The notes below the pieces were generated by a model. That model saw only the letters and a program-made list of their open reading frames with translations, made no database searches and was not told where the DNA came from. Source: Spinacia oleracea (Eukaryota > Streptophyta > Magnoliopsida > Caryophyllales > Amaranthaceae). From it: a stretch of 64,000 nt of DNA. A program made the translations under genes and the position numbers. The stretch lies in assembly GCF_020520425.1 (NCBI RefSeq), contig NC_079489.1, positions 81,846,810-81,910,809 on the forward strand, in the 5' to 3' direction. Each line of letters opens with the position of its first letter. Within the stretch, counting starts at the first letter, position 1. Positions 33,188 through 44,360 of this stretch are shown here, in pieces.

Positions 33188-33910
33188 CTGCAGTAATAGG
33201 GGGCTTCCCTTAAAATATTCAGATTTGGCATCCTTCTTCAACTCATCCGCACTCAGCAAAGTCTCGGCAACAACCAACGGCATAATAGAATAGCAACTTT
33301 CCATCTGGCTAATCAAGGGGGATCAACCTTATGTCACCGAACTCACCATTGTTATTCGACAGCAAATAATGATTCAACAAGCAAAATACAAGGGCTCGAA
33401 TATTCAATTTCTGTTCGGTCATATTCTTACTAGGCCTAAAGTGGTGTTTTACAAGTTTTACCAAATTAACCTCATCACCTACAACAACTTCAGCAAGCAT
33501 GTTAGCATCTAGTCCTAGGAAAGTCCTTATGGTTGTTTTATTCTCTTCAATAGTGCCAGGAGTGGCAGGGGTAGCATTAGTAGGATAACCAAGGATCGCA
33601 ACAAATTCATCTGGCAAAGGACATATTTCGTTGCCCCGAAAGACAAAAACATGATGATCGGAGTCCCAAAAGCTTAGGGCTTCGTGCAGAAAATTATTGT
33701 CAATGTTAATTTGTTGTAAGCCTAAAAGTGCCTCTAAGTGGTATTCTTTCAACAAAGCCTTTTCTGTAGGATTAAGGGCCCGTAGCCAACGCCTCACAGT
33801 CCGTTGGAGTGAAAAAGTGGGAATCGACATGACGAAAGCAAGGAGTAATTAAAACACAGCAAAGAAAGAAGGAAATTGAGAGTGATGGAAAATAGGGACG
33901 TATCTAGCCT

Positions 33911-33920
33911 CTATATATAG
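33911..33920 (-). promoter_or_regulatory. TATA box for the antisense gene
   Basis: CTATATATAG (palindromic) lies 81 bases upstream of the ATG at 33830. That fits a start of transcription about 30 bases downstream and a roughly 50-base leader. It supports independent antisense transcription. Confidence 0.6.
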
Positions 33921-34000
33921 CTGAACGCATCAAGTGACATCCTGATCCCATTCGAAAACGCGTTAAGAAATTCGAAAGTCAAAATTCGCCAGGAAAGGAC

Positions 34001-34060
34001 TTTCAGCGCCCGAAGCTGGGCGCCGAAATATTTAACGCCCAGCCTTGGGCGCCGAAAATG
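34001..34060 (+). repeat. Palindromic module, G1
   Basis: CAGCGCCCGAAGCTGGGCGCC is followed by AACGCCCAGCCTTGGGCGCC. It lies about 80-140 bases upstream of the antisense TATA box, echoing the arrangement in the LTR. Confidence 0.87.
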
Positions 34061-34971
34061 CAGCCCAAGGCCCAGATTTCACAAAACGCGGAGCAGGAAA
34101 AGACTTAAAACCATGCTGCTAGACACGAGGCCATATGTACAAGTAAGATCAAGCCCAAAAGCACCTTTAAGCTCCCAAATAGCAAAAATGAATGGTAAAA
34201 CTTGGTCGAAACTAAGACTTGTCTCAAGAAACATATATGTACACTTTTCAAAATAAAAAATATCAAGGTCATTCTTCGAAACACCAAAAAATGTTGTTAA
34301 GTCGTTGGTTTCTCAAATAAAAAATATTTGTCTGTCAAAAGATTAAATCGAGTCAAGCTAAACCGAATGATATTAAACCTTGTCGCCCGAAGACTGAAGT
34401 CGCACCCCATGACTTCGCCAAAGTAGCACACCACTATGAAAGGTCGCTCGCACATACGAGCTCGACCCCAAACATGATTAATAGACGTTATGAAGTATGC
34501 GAAAAATGACCACCAAAGCCCGAGTGCTTGGGGGCTCGCGAAAAGTATACTCCAACAGAGAGCGCGCAATCAAAATCACATTCCCGGGCTGCGCTATACG
34601 CCGCCCCATGTTTGGATGATCTCAAAAGAACAGGTTCGACCTCAGAAAAGGGTCGTCATTGACATTTGTACATGGTCTTCTGATCAAAGACCAAGTAGTG
34701 GAAAAAATTGAGCCATAAAGACTAGCTCAAAACCACGAAAGCAGACGATCGCGAGACAAAGGTCCGTCTGAACACGTTGTCAGCCCACGTTCAGGTTACA
34801 ACTAAATTCGAGCATCCCTCGAAAAAATTCGCTCTTGCAAGAATGAATAAAAAGAAATTCTCAAAAGAAATCACAAAGAACAAAAGAAATAGGAACTTTC
34901 CCATCTTCAGTTGGCAAGATCGCGTCACAAACCACGCGAGTTCCCAACTCGGAAAAAAAAACGAATTCAGG
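34061..34971 (+). other. G1 3' region, no gene
   Basis: It aligns in reverse with G2 6215-6704 and part of 6772-7355. No conserved open frame is present. Confidence 0.5.
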
Positions 34972-35390
34972 GATGTCCACCCTTAGCGGACAGGGCTCGC
35001 CCACCTTCAGCGGGCGGGGTCTGCGTCACTAGCCGCGCAGGTCCTCAGTTTTCCAAAAATGAAGTTTTCAAAATTCAAAATGAAATAGGCTCGCCATCTT
35101 CAGCCGGCGGGGTCTATGTCACAAGACGCGTAGGTCCTTATTTTCAAATAAACAAAAAACAAATTTCAAGATAGATTCGTCCACTTCTATCGGACGGGGT
35201 GTCCACCCTTAGCGGACAGGTTCGCCATCTTTAGCCGGCGGGGTCTACGTCACAAGCCGCGTAGGTCCTTATTTTCAAATATTCAAAAACAAGATTCGTC
35301 CACTTTTTCGGACGGGGCGTCCACCCTTAGCAGACAGGCTCGCCATCTTTAGCCGGCGGGGTCTACGTCACAAGTCGCGTAGGTCCTTAG
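34972..35390 (+). repeat. Tandem repeats in G1 3' UTR
   Basis: Four units ending near 35044, 35135, 35267 and 35390 each contain GCCGGCGGGGTC (or GCGGGCGGGG) and CGTAGGTCCTTA-like ends. Longer ones also carry GTCCACCCTTAGCGGACAGG. They are the same family as 5816-6215 in G2, but unit lengths differ between the copies, so the array changes rapidly. Confidence 0.87.
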
Positions 35391-35874
35391 TCGCTGCAGC
35401 GATAACTTTTTCTGGTTTTCCCTTTTCCAAAAATTAAAAGGATTGGTTTTCCGTTTTTTCCAAAAAAGAGCGATGTGCTGGATTTACGTCCCATAAAAAC
35501 AAGGGGGTTTTCTCGTTTAGCTAGCCCTGAAAATGAGAATCTTTAAAAACATTTTTACCTCGTGATTGGGCTTGGCCAGGCCCAATTACACTTTACAGCT
35601 TTGATTTCGAAAACATCTGTAGCTACTCCCAATGACAAAGTGAGGGAGTTTCTACACTTCTTTAGATCCTTCCAATGACAAAGTGAGGAAGTTTCTATAC
35701 TATCCGTTGACAAATCCCAATGACACGAGAGGGATATGTCGACACTTCAAGTGATGACCCTTAAGTCAAATGTTATCACTCGGGGGCTCGTGAGACCCTC
35801 GCCAAAACAGGTCACTATGGCTTGTGTGACGCACTCCGTTTAATACTTTGACCATCGTCTTACTCCAAGACTCA
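35391..35874 (+). other. G1 3' UTR, no gene
   Basis: It is the counterpart of 5319-5815 in G2 and has no coding content. Direct repeats of AATGACAAAGTGAGG are near 35631 and 35672. Confidence 0.6.
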
Positions 35875-35892
35875 GTCAAAGTGGGGGCTAAC
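35875..35892 (+). other. Polypurine tract of G1
   Basis: GTCAAAGTGGGGGCTAAC lies directly before the 3' LTR, identical to G2. Confidence 0.85.
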
Positions 35893-37362
35893 TGTAGACA
35901 CCTACTTTTGTCCCCATTCCCGAAAGGGAAGGTTCGATGATGAAAGCGTAAATCTCCACTTGACAACGCATCTCCTATAAAATAACGAATCTCAATTCCC
36001 CTTTTCATTTCACCCGAAACCTGCTATTTATAGAAACCTGCTATTTATGGAAACCTGCTAAAAATAGTAACTGCCGTAATGGGTAGTTGTTAAAAGTGGC
36101 AAAACATAAAAGATAGAAACCTGTCAGAATTAGGTGTTGCACTCCAACATAAATCCTAAATGAGATAGAAATTGCGAGAGAATCCTATTCCTAATATGAT
36201 TCGAAAATAAGAGTCATGTATTAATTAAAATCCTAACGAGCCTAGAGTTCGTAACGGGCCCAGGCGCATCCCGTAACAAGATTAGTACGCACCAAAAGAC
36301 TCAATTAAATCTCAAATACTCCGGAATCTAGGAATCCGAATCTGACTAAGAAAAGCAGCCCAGATCCTATTTTCAACGCCTGGCTCTGGGCGCCGAAAAT
36401 CTTCGGCGCCCAGGCCTGGGCGCTGAAAATACCTGGTACGTGTTTTTTCCTAATTCCTCGTGGATTAGAGTTCTGCAATTCTATCTTTCCACGAACTCTT
36501 TTCTATAAATAGGGCCTTAAGTTCGATGTGAAAACAAGACACAATTTATATTCTGAGTATTGACTCCAACCCTTAGCCTAAGCCTCACGCTGCGAAATTG
36601 TTCACGCGTTCTGTCGCAATCGATCCATAAATCGAACAGAACGTATCCTGTCCCATAATTTGAGATTCGTTAAATAAAAAGGAGAAATAGCAAAGTCAAA
36701 GTGGTTAGTTTTCTGAGAACCGTGACGCACCTCTCAAGGGTGCGTCGTAATGTGTCCCTTTTCTATGATTTAATCGCTTTCCTCGCCCTTTTTATGAACT
36801 GTTAAACTAACTAAATCTGATTGTTCTATCACGCTTAATAAATATAATATTTTTGGGAATTTGGATTATCATGCTAGGTCCCTTAATGCTATTTAAATCA
36901 GATAATCGCGATCGATCTAGTATTATATGTTGCATATTGCTAAAATTAACTCAGATTAGTTTAATAGTTAACGCATGTCCCTTCAATTATTTATGCTGAG
37001 CTAGTAAGGATATCCTGCCTCTAGAGTTATCGACGAGCGAGTACTCCTCTCGGTAGTTACAGTCCCCCGAACCCTAAATCTCTACCTTGCGGGTGTATGT
37101 TGAGAGATCCCCACACCAGGGATCACAAGGGAACCTACGGCCGTCGTGGTCAAACATAATTGCACTCCCTTTATGTCACGATAACCGGGTTTTGTTAGTT
37201 TTTCTCATTGTCGTTAAAAACTGAATGGCGACTCCTATATTACTAGTCAATTGGGTGTAAACTCACAGGAAATCCAATTACACTTGATTGAATAAAAAGA
37301 ATCGTCACACCCACGAGGGACGAGGTCACGCATTAGCCTCGTGCTTTTTTGACCCCCTCACA
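35893..37362 (+). repeat. G1 3' LTR
   Basis: It is 1470 bases, with a palindromic module at 36369-36430 and a TATA box at 36503. It has an extra 16-base CTGCTATTTATAGAAA unit absent from the 5' LTR. It ends CCCCTCACA before TSD CATGT. Confidence 0.92.
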
Positions 37363-37367
37363 CATGT

Positions 37368-38690
37368 TGTAAAGTTTTATTGAATACTTATCTACTAACA
37401 TTTATTTTATTTTAAATAAGACCATTTGGGCATAACACAGCACAACCCGACCCTTTTATGTTGGTTAATTATTACGGAGTATCATTTTGGTTTATTGTTT
37501 CTTTATGAAGAAGGATTAGGGTGGTGGAATATTAAAATTGAGCTATAGGAATCCCCCATATTTTCGGCATTTTAAGAGCACAAAACAACAGTTCGCACAT
37601 GACCAATTATGGTTTTGGTCATTACCCGACCTTGTATTGCTGTTTAAATTTGTTTTTTTTCATTAAACGCCTCTTCATATTTCCCATTTGACTCGAGTTA
37701 TGAATGTATTTCTCCTCTATTTACGTGGTTGTACAAAATATGATGTTTTTCATTTAAATATCTTTAACTATATATTTTAAATGCTACATTTTGATTAATT
37801 CTAAGAGTTATAGTCATTATTATAAGTTTTAAAGATTCCTATTTTTAATCAATTACAACTTAAATATTAATTCATAACTCAAATTATTTCAATTCTCCTT
37901 ATAGTTGTATTCTGGTTGATTCTAAGAAAATAGTTTCTCGTGCTTTTAACGATCATTATCAACATTAAACACACGGGAGCAGTACCAAATCCTAGAAAAG
38001 TGACAAAATTAACTAAAACTTACAAATGACCTACAACTATAACAATTATCCAAACTAAGCAAAATAAGCTAGAAAATGCACAATGAGGACGGAAAAAAAA
38101 AGATAAAAATGGGAGGAAATAAGCACTTAATACTTGACAAAATTACCACTAAATCAGGGAGATAAAAATCTCTTCAGAAGTCTTAAATTTTTTAAAAAGA
38201 CTTTTTATTGCCAATAGTTGACAAGTAATTCTACATGTATTATTTGAGTCACGAGTCAGTGAACGTCCTTATGTTAGTCATATGTTGTACGAAGTACTTG
38301 CTAGTTGTAGTATTTTGTTGTTTAGTAGTCCTATGTGTGAGATAAATCGAGGAGACAGAAAATTTATGAAATGCATCTATCAAAGTTATTTTTTTCTTCA
38401 GAAGCTTGATTTGCCTTTTGAAAAGTTTAACCTCTAAGATATAATCTTGTACTTGTTACTTGATTTTCAATCTTCCATATTTATTTTTTTGGAGTAGATG
38501 GTCTCTAAACATCCTTGATTGCTTAACAAGATGACTTTCGTACTCCCTTCGAAATGGAATCTAATACACTATCGATATGATTTCGTTTAATTCACCTCAA
38601 TTTGTAACTCCAAATGATCAACTTTGTAATATATATTTGAAAATACTGATGACTCAAATATGCATTGAAAATTTTTTACTCATTTATTTA
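37368..38690. other. Spacer, no recognisable gene
   Basis: This is AT-rich, non-repetitive-looking sequence with stops in all frames. It is probably the original genomic sequence left of the Mutator-like region. TTACGGAGTA near 37471 recalls a Stowaway MITE end, but no partner end was found. Confidence 0.5.
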
Positions 38691-38852
38691 AGGACTTTTT
38701 GTTACAAATGACCTTCTATAAGAGTATTTTTGTGGGAAATGACCTTTTATAAGTAAAGTGTCATTTTGGGACCTTAAACATAAAAAGTTTTGTTGACTAG
38801 GACCTTTGACCGGATTATTGAAGTTGACCTAAGTTTTTGACGTTGACTTGAA

Positions 38853-38879
38853 CACGTGTCCACCGGAGACTGACACGTG
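38853..38879 (+). promoter_or_regulatory. Paired G-boxes upstream of the GRF gene
   Basis: Two CACGTG hexamers 21 bases apart (38853-38858 and 38874-38879) lie in a region also containing several TTGACC/TTGACT W-box cores (38790-38850). They lie about 350 bases upstream of the GRF start codon. Plant bZIP/bHLH and WRKY factors bind such sites; use here is inferred. Confidence 0.45.
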
Positions 38880-39224
38880 GCATACGAAAGGGTTAAAAAA
38901 TAAAATAAAAAAACAATTACCTCCAAAAAAAAAAACCTAACTGACTTCATTAAACCCCCCAAAAAATGTTTTGCGTTTTCTCTCTCCTCTGCGCGACTCC
39001 ATAGCAAGGGGCAAGGGAAGATTTAAGCTCGAGAAAAGTAGTTCGCCACTTCAATTTGCTGCCACGAATTATGATCAATACCCACACGAATCAGGTATGA
39101 TGTTTTTCCCTCTCAAAATCCTTCTCAATTTTTCTAATTCTGCATCAAAAAAAATAAGGGTTCTTCGATTAATGATGAATACAAATTGGGCATTTTCTAA
39201 TTCGTAGTGTTCGTGTGGTTTAGA

Positions 39225-39558
39225 ATGACATTGTCTCAACAGAAAGTGAAAATTTGTGTTTGTGGGTTTCCCATTGTTCAAAGAACGTCGTGGACACACG
39301 AGAATCCGAGGAGGAAATTTAAAGGTTGCAAATTGAAATTGGGCAAAGGGGATGTAATGCATTTGATTGGGTTGATGAAGACATTCTTGATTGTCAAAAG
39401 GACGTCACTAATCATCTTGTTTCATAAAAGGCAAAGGCTTGTAATGGACATAAAAATTATCAAGGGAAGAGTTGATTTCTTGGAACATGCCAATAAGAGG
39501 TTGAATGAGGAGCATGAAAAGATGAAGATGAAATATGAGAAAAAAATGAGGAAGAAGG
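39225..39558 (+). pseudogene. GRF-type zinc-finger gene, 5' part, broken by C2
   Basis: A probable 5' intron (GTATGATG at about 39093 to GGTTTAG at 39223) precedes the ATG. The protein begins MTLSQQKVKICVCGFPIV and has the GRF-finger spacing CxCG...SWTHENPRRKF.GC. A frameshifted segment, FDWVDEDILDCQK, completes the domain. A Lys/Glu coiled coil (39430-39555) follows. Frames must change at least twice, so it is a pseudogene. Copia C2 cuts it at 39558; the tail resumes at 48747. GRF fingers occur in topoisomerase and nuclease proteins and in many plant transposon-associated ORFs. Confidence 0.6.
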
Positions 39559-40579
39559 TGTAGGGGAATACAGTTAAACATAATAACATGTGCGGAACAA
39601 TCCCCAAAGCCAGGAAACATGTATAAAGCACAGATTAAGCAAACTTACATTCGAAGCGTGTTTTCCACAATAATATGTCAACGAACACGAACAAAGAACT
39701 CCACTTGTCGTTCCTCTACTTGGTTCACCGACATGTTCATATCCGTCTTGATAATCGTAGCTTAGACAATCCTTCAAGAGTTTGTGCTTTTGGGAAGAAC
39801 ACATCCATGGAGGCTGAGAGAGAATTAGGGTTTCTCTCTCCTCCTTAGGGTTTGATGTGTATGGTTGAATTGTGTATTAGGTTAGGAAAACAACTTGCAT
39901 GCTATAATATTATAACCCCTAGGTTACAATACTAACCGGCCAAGGCACAAAGGCCAAGCGCCAGCCAGCATTATCCGCGCAAGCCCACACGCGCACAGCC
40001 ACACAGGCGCTGGGCCTTGGGCCGCGCTGTGTGCGCTGCTACTGTTGTTCCTTGCATGCGCGCGCCCAGCCAAGACATGGGCCTTGCGCGCTGGCTCGCT
40101 GCTACGCCCAGTGGGCCTTGCGCGCTTGCGCGCCTTGGCTTGTTGGGCTGGCAGCGTTGCCTCCTCGTATCCGCGATTAATATATTTCCGATATATTATT
40201 TATCGTTTCGTATACGAGGAATCACCGTCGTACGATACGATTTATTCGCTTCGCCTAGCTTACGAATATTCGCGATTACGATATACGATTCCGATGCAAG
40301 GTCGTATCGTATAATACGTTTTCCAACTAATTCCCGAAAAGCTATTAAATGAATTTCTGATTCATTTAATCCGGTGATCTGTTACATGCCATTGGTGTGA
40401 CCTTGTAGGTTCAGTCAAGAGTAAGTTGTGAGCTTAATATTCATTAGAACTCACTGATCGGAAGCATTGCTCCAGCTAGCTGTTCCGATCACTTGATCTC
40501 ACTGAATTAATTGTTCGCAATTAATCTGAACCTTGGTATTAGACTTAATGCACCTTGGGTGAAGGACATATTTCCTTCA
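39559..40579 (-). repeat. C2 3' LTR
   Basis: The 1021-base LTR ends TGTAGGGGAA and TTTCCTTCA on the plus strand. It contains a GC-rich block (39960-40165) and a palindrome-rich segment of TACGATAC/GTATCGTA phrases (40200-40320). Confidence 0.92.
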
Positions 40580-41689
40580 ATCTCCCACTTTTCATTTAGA
40601 CAAGTGTGCATCCACATTCCTTTGTCACTTAGTGTTACTTACTGAACATAAGGTAAGATCCAAGCCATCCTTATTAGGTCCAGAAGTGTTTCTCGGATTA
40701 CAGAGTTCAACTATCAAACTTTTGCAGAAGGTTAAGCCTAACCATTCTGAGCACGGCCATGCATTTTACAGTATCTAACTCTCCGAGAGGCCTTGTTACA
40801 CAACAAACACCATATCCTATCAAAGATAGGAGGACAATCCATTCTTGCAATCTATGAACACTCACTTTGATTCATAGTACGCCCAATAACTGCTTTTATA
40901 GCCTCCTTTTACGGTGCGATGTTTAGCTAGTATCAAAGCGAACTAATTCTCAAACGAGCAGACATAATCGCTCATGTTCTGAGGAATGGTTCTAATCACC
41001 ATTAATGAGAACTATTTATGACATGACTTTAATCTCTTAAAGTGTTCTCATGGTCAATCCGATACAAGATCCAATAAGTATCTATGCAAATGATTTCTGA
41101 CATCCAGTCCATCTAGTTCAAGAAACAGAACTATAAATCAACTTGCAATCTAATCTTCATTAGTCATTGGTCGTCCACCTTTCAATGACCTGGATTAGGG
41201 ATCCTTTGTGACTTCAATATTCAAGTTCACTTATGGGTGTTTCTTTGTCGAAGAATCCATCTTGACATCCCATTTGAATGATTTGAATCACATGGACTTA
41301 TCAGTTAATACTAAACCAAGATTAAATGAACTATGAAATATAATTTCATAAATGATAAATGTTTAAGCCAAATGCTTGCCAATTTGTGGGCCTCAAACCC
41401 AAAATCAAGCATTTAATGTTTTACAAATATAGGCCTTTCACCCAATACTTAAAACATTCATGGAACTCAAACTTGATTCCATATCTGCATATGAATGTTG
41501 TGTATCATTCATTGCAGAGGTTTAGTTTATCATACTTTGCTATACTTAGCATCTTTTCTATCGAAAGCCTTTCGATGTAAGATGAAAAGATCTTTGAATA
41601 TGTTTCTAGAATGATCCAGTCTTTCGTTGCTGTTTAGAATGATAATCATATCTAAAATAGAAAATCATCGAGGTAGCATACTTGTGATC
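40580..41689 (-). other. C2 3' non-coding region
   Basis: It starts with the purine tract (AAGTGGGAGAT on the minus strand) and continues with AT-rich sequence comparable to C1 14500-15460. No open frame of note. Confidence 0.55.
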
Positions 41690-44360
41690 AACCTGAGTTC
41701 ATTGAAGAACTCCCACTAAAAAAAATTCCCTTTCATTGCTTCTTAGGCAACAATGAATTCATTTCAATTATGTAGAATTTCAAATGATGCTTCCCTTTTG
41801 GAATGCTCCAACCAGTTCACATAGATGTGGAAGATACATCTTTCAACTGAGAACTTGGAAACTAATCATTGATTCAGTTTTCCATGCATCACATATGGTT
41901 TAGAACCTATGTTACCACCTTTTAATCACGACGCCTAATTTCCCGTGTATGTTTGTGGTTTGCCTAACAACAAGATTCAACTTTTTCTTAGGCAAATGCA
42001 TGTAGCATCAAAACTTTGGTTATCTTCACTTCCTCTTATCAAGTGCTCATCCTACATATCCAAATGTATTGGATGTTCTTGATGTTGTTCCAATGATCTT
42101 TGATCCAGATCAATAGAGATTGGTATAAACTCGTCACGATCCAATGTTCACGAGTTATCTTGGCGATCTGTATATCACATTATACATGATTGATTGTAAT
42201 GCAAAAACCATTCGCATTTTAAAATCTATCCATGTAACTTTTAGCTTCATTCTGTTTCAAGAGACACTGAATCTTGCTAAAATCTTGGCATTGCCATGTG
42301 ATGTAAGGTGAAGGCACCTCTTCAAGGTCCTTCATGCTTAACTCTAGTGATAACAGCCTAGCTTTGTACTTAGTTAAAGCATTCATAACTTAGAATTTCT
42401 CATATGGGTTGAGAGTCTCTTTTGAGTCTTTCCATTGTGTTTGATTTAGTAATTACTTTTACAGAATCCAAACAACGCTTTAGATCCTATCCAATAGATC
42501 TTTAACCCAGTATGTTCTAAGTTTCGCCATGGTTCTAATATTGACAAATATTTTCAAATCTAACCATTTAGAACTTTGAATGTCATTTTCAATAGAGAGA
42601 TATGTATCTCATATATAGAACCAATAAATTTGACTTAGCTCCCACTAAACTCCTCATCTATAAGATGATCCATATTTTCATAAAGTTATGATTGCTCAAT
42701 AGCCTTTTAGACAAATATGGTTCAATTCCCACTTGCATGCTTTAATCTACGAATAGATTTCTTAAGCTTGCTCTTTTATCTAGCATCCAAAACTTTTACA
42801 TTGTGTGATGTACACAATTCCTTTCCACAAGTCCAATTGAGTAAGGTGTTTCTTTTTCCAATTGCCATATTGCCATATGCAATGATTGCTATATTTATCC
42901 AAAATAGTTCAAGCATTCCGACTTGGTGTAAAAGATTTCAACATTATCAACGCCGTGAAGTTGTTTCCAATCTTTAACCAATCTAGCTTCTCTTTTGTAT
43001 GTGTATACAATATCATCTTTGTATGTTTTGAAAACATGTTTGCAACCAATGGGAGTAAACCCTTTATGCAAATCAACGTTGTATGTTTAGAAAACATGTT
43101 TGCAACTAATGGGAGTGAACCCTTTATGCAAATCAACCAAATCATAGATTTGATTCTTTAAGATGAAGATATTTCAGATAAAATGGCCTCAAACCATTTT
43201 GTATGGCCTCGAACCATACTTATGTTTTTGATGGCCTCAAACCATACTTGGGAATTTTTAATTCGTCGTAGCTAACCTGTAAGTCGTATGTTTTTGAAGC
43301 ACTTTCAAAAGTCTTCATAGTTTTCATTCCTCAAGATATCCATGTATCTATCTTGTTTGAATTCTATTCCTTATACGATTTACCTAGGTATTGAACATCA
43401 AACGTTAGTGTCTATAAAGAAATTACTCAAGTCCTTTGAGTATTAGGATTCTTTTGAAGCACTTCTAAAGTCTTCATGAAGCTCTTCCAAAGGCTTCTAT
43501 GTACGAAGCTTTTCCAAAGACTCCTAAGTATCCTACATTTGTTTGTTGCTTGACTCGAAGTCCATTCGAGGTCATTTTTCTCCCACTTGCCTTTTTGGAA
43601 ATATGATGGTTTCCTAAAAGACATTATCTTAAGCAACAACCATATGTTCTCAGATTTGTGGTAGAATCAATACCTTTTGTTTCTATGAGTCGCTCATAAA
43701 GAAACATATATCTATCCTTGAGTTTGTTTGATGTAAACACTAACTCCCACTGGGTTTGACAACCCTAGATATATATGTACTGAAAAGATGTACTGAACCG
43801 AAGTTCAATCCTTATGACATCTTATCCTTAGCTTTGACAACTTTGTTTAGTGTGAAAGTCACTTGAGAGTATCATTTAGAAACTATATAGGAAAATAGTC
43901 GTGATTATCGTTAATCGAAATAGATTCCGATTTCTCCATTTGGACATACCATATTCTTATGGAGCTTCGATTGTTATAATGCCGTATATTAATCTAGATA
44001 ATCTTTCTTGGCTCATGCAAACATCACCTTGACCCAGCCTAGATGTTCCAAAATTCTTGCCAAGTTGATTTTATACCCTTTTGTGAATTGCATTGAAGCA
44101 TTTCACACATTTCACTTTGAGTAAATATAGCCATATTTTCTCAAATTCTTGTGAAATAGGTAGGTCATAAAATCCATCTTTGGCTCATGAACTTCATTGT
44201 CTAGAAACTTCTAACAATAGTCCATTTCTATGTCATGTTCAACAAGAAAGACCCACGTGTCTTAAATTAACCAACTTTCAGAAATCCATGCCATGGAATC
44301 TTAGAATGTTGTCTTGTTGATATGGTCGTATGACATTGCCAAAGATATGTGGAACACAAA
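41690..44360 (-). pseudogene. Copia pol pseudogene of C2
   Basis: On the minus strand, in order, are a pre-integrase block near 44345 (LWQCHTTIS, compare LWHCRLGHI), an integrase block near 44140 (EKIWLYLL, compare SRYGYIYL) and LGKNFGTSR near 44050. RT starts at 43137 (VDLHKGFTPIGCKHVFKTY) with KREARLVKDWKQLHGVDN after it, an RT segment near 42760 corresponds to KSIYGLKQAS, and an RNase H end lies near 41740. Multiple stops and frameshifts occur. A 60-base tandem duplication (43018-43137) repeats the start of RT. Confidence 0.8.
43018..43137 (-). repeat. 60-base tandem duplication in C2 RT
   Basis: Two adjacent copies begin TTGTATGTTT and end ATGCAAATCAAC, differing at a few bases. Neither C1 nor the fragment at 1-1856 has it. 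Confidence 0.85.

Larger units (their letters stand above)
32040..33830 (-). pseudogene. Antisense PMD/DUF7745-type gene carried by G1
   Basis: Exon 1 is 33830-33188 and exon 2 is 32993-32040, together about 530 codons, on the strand opposite to gag. Exon 1 begins MSIPTFSLQRTVRRWLRALN. It has the family pattern with FWDSDHHVFVFRGNEICPLP followed by DEFVAILGYP, and ends YFKGSPLLLQ. Exon 2 resumes MWLVERLRLLEAP and has IKWVVPWWGL and PYRVMRQY. This matches the DUF7745/plant-mobile-domain group known from plant genes and transposons. A 1-base frameshift near 33310 and a TAA at 32712-32714 interrupt the frame; otherwise it is open. The C-terminal third is basic (KRKEVPPRSSFRPKK). Function is unknown; similar extra ORFs occur in Tat elements. 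Confidence 0.75.
25048..37362 (+). mobile_element. G1: complete gypsy element with gag-pro and an antisense gene
   Basis: It is 12315 bases with exact TSD CATGT at 25043-25047 and 37363-37367. The parts are 5' LTR (25048-26501), primer site (26503), palindromic modules, gag-protease ORF (27726), an antisense two-exon gene (33830 to 32040), four 3' tandem repeats, purine tract (35875) and 3' LTR (35893-37362). The LTRs differ at roughly 20 positions by eye plus a 16-base indel, so insertion is recent. Reverse transcriptase, RNase H and integrase are wholly absent, which makes it a non-autonomous gag-bearing member of a Tat-like family. Confidence 0.93.

Noticed and set aside
32712..33830. Three separate minus-strand genes in G1
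   Set aside because: Frame and domain continuity across a GT/AG intron, one frameshift and one stop show that they are parts of a single gene.
25048..37362. Endogenous pararetrovirus or an envelope-bearing (Athila-type) element
   Set aside because: LTRs, primer site, purine tract and gag-pro fit a Tat-like gypsy element. The extra gene is on the opposite strand and is DUF7745/PMD-like, with no envelope features.
39075..39362. Minus-strand 95-codon frame and other shadows at 39408-39804
   Set aside because: They are antisense to the GRF gene or lie in the C2 LTR and have no motif of their own.
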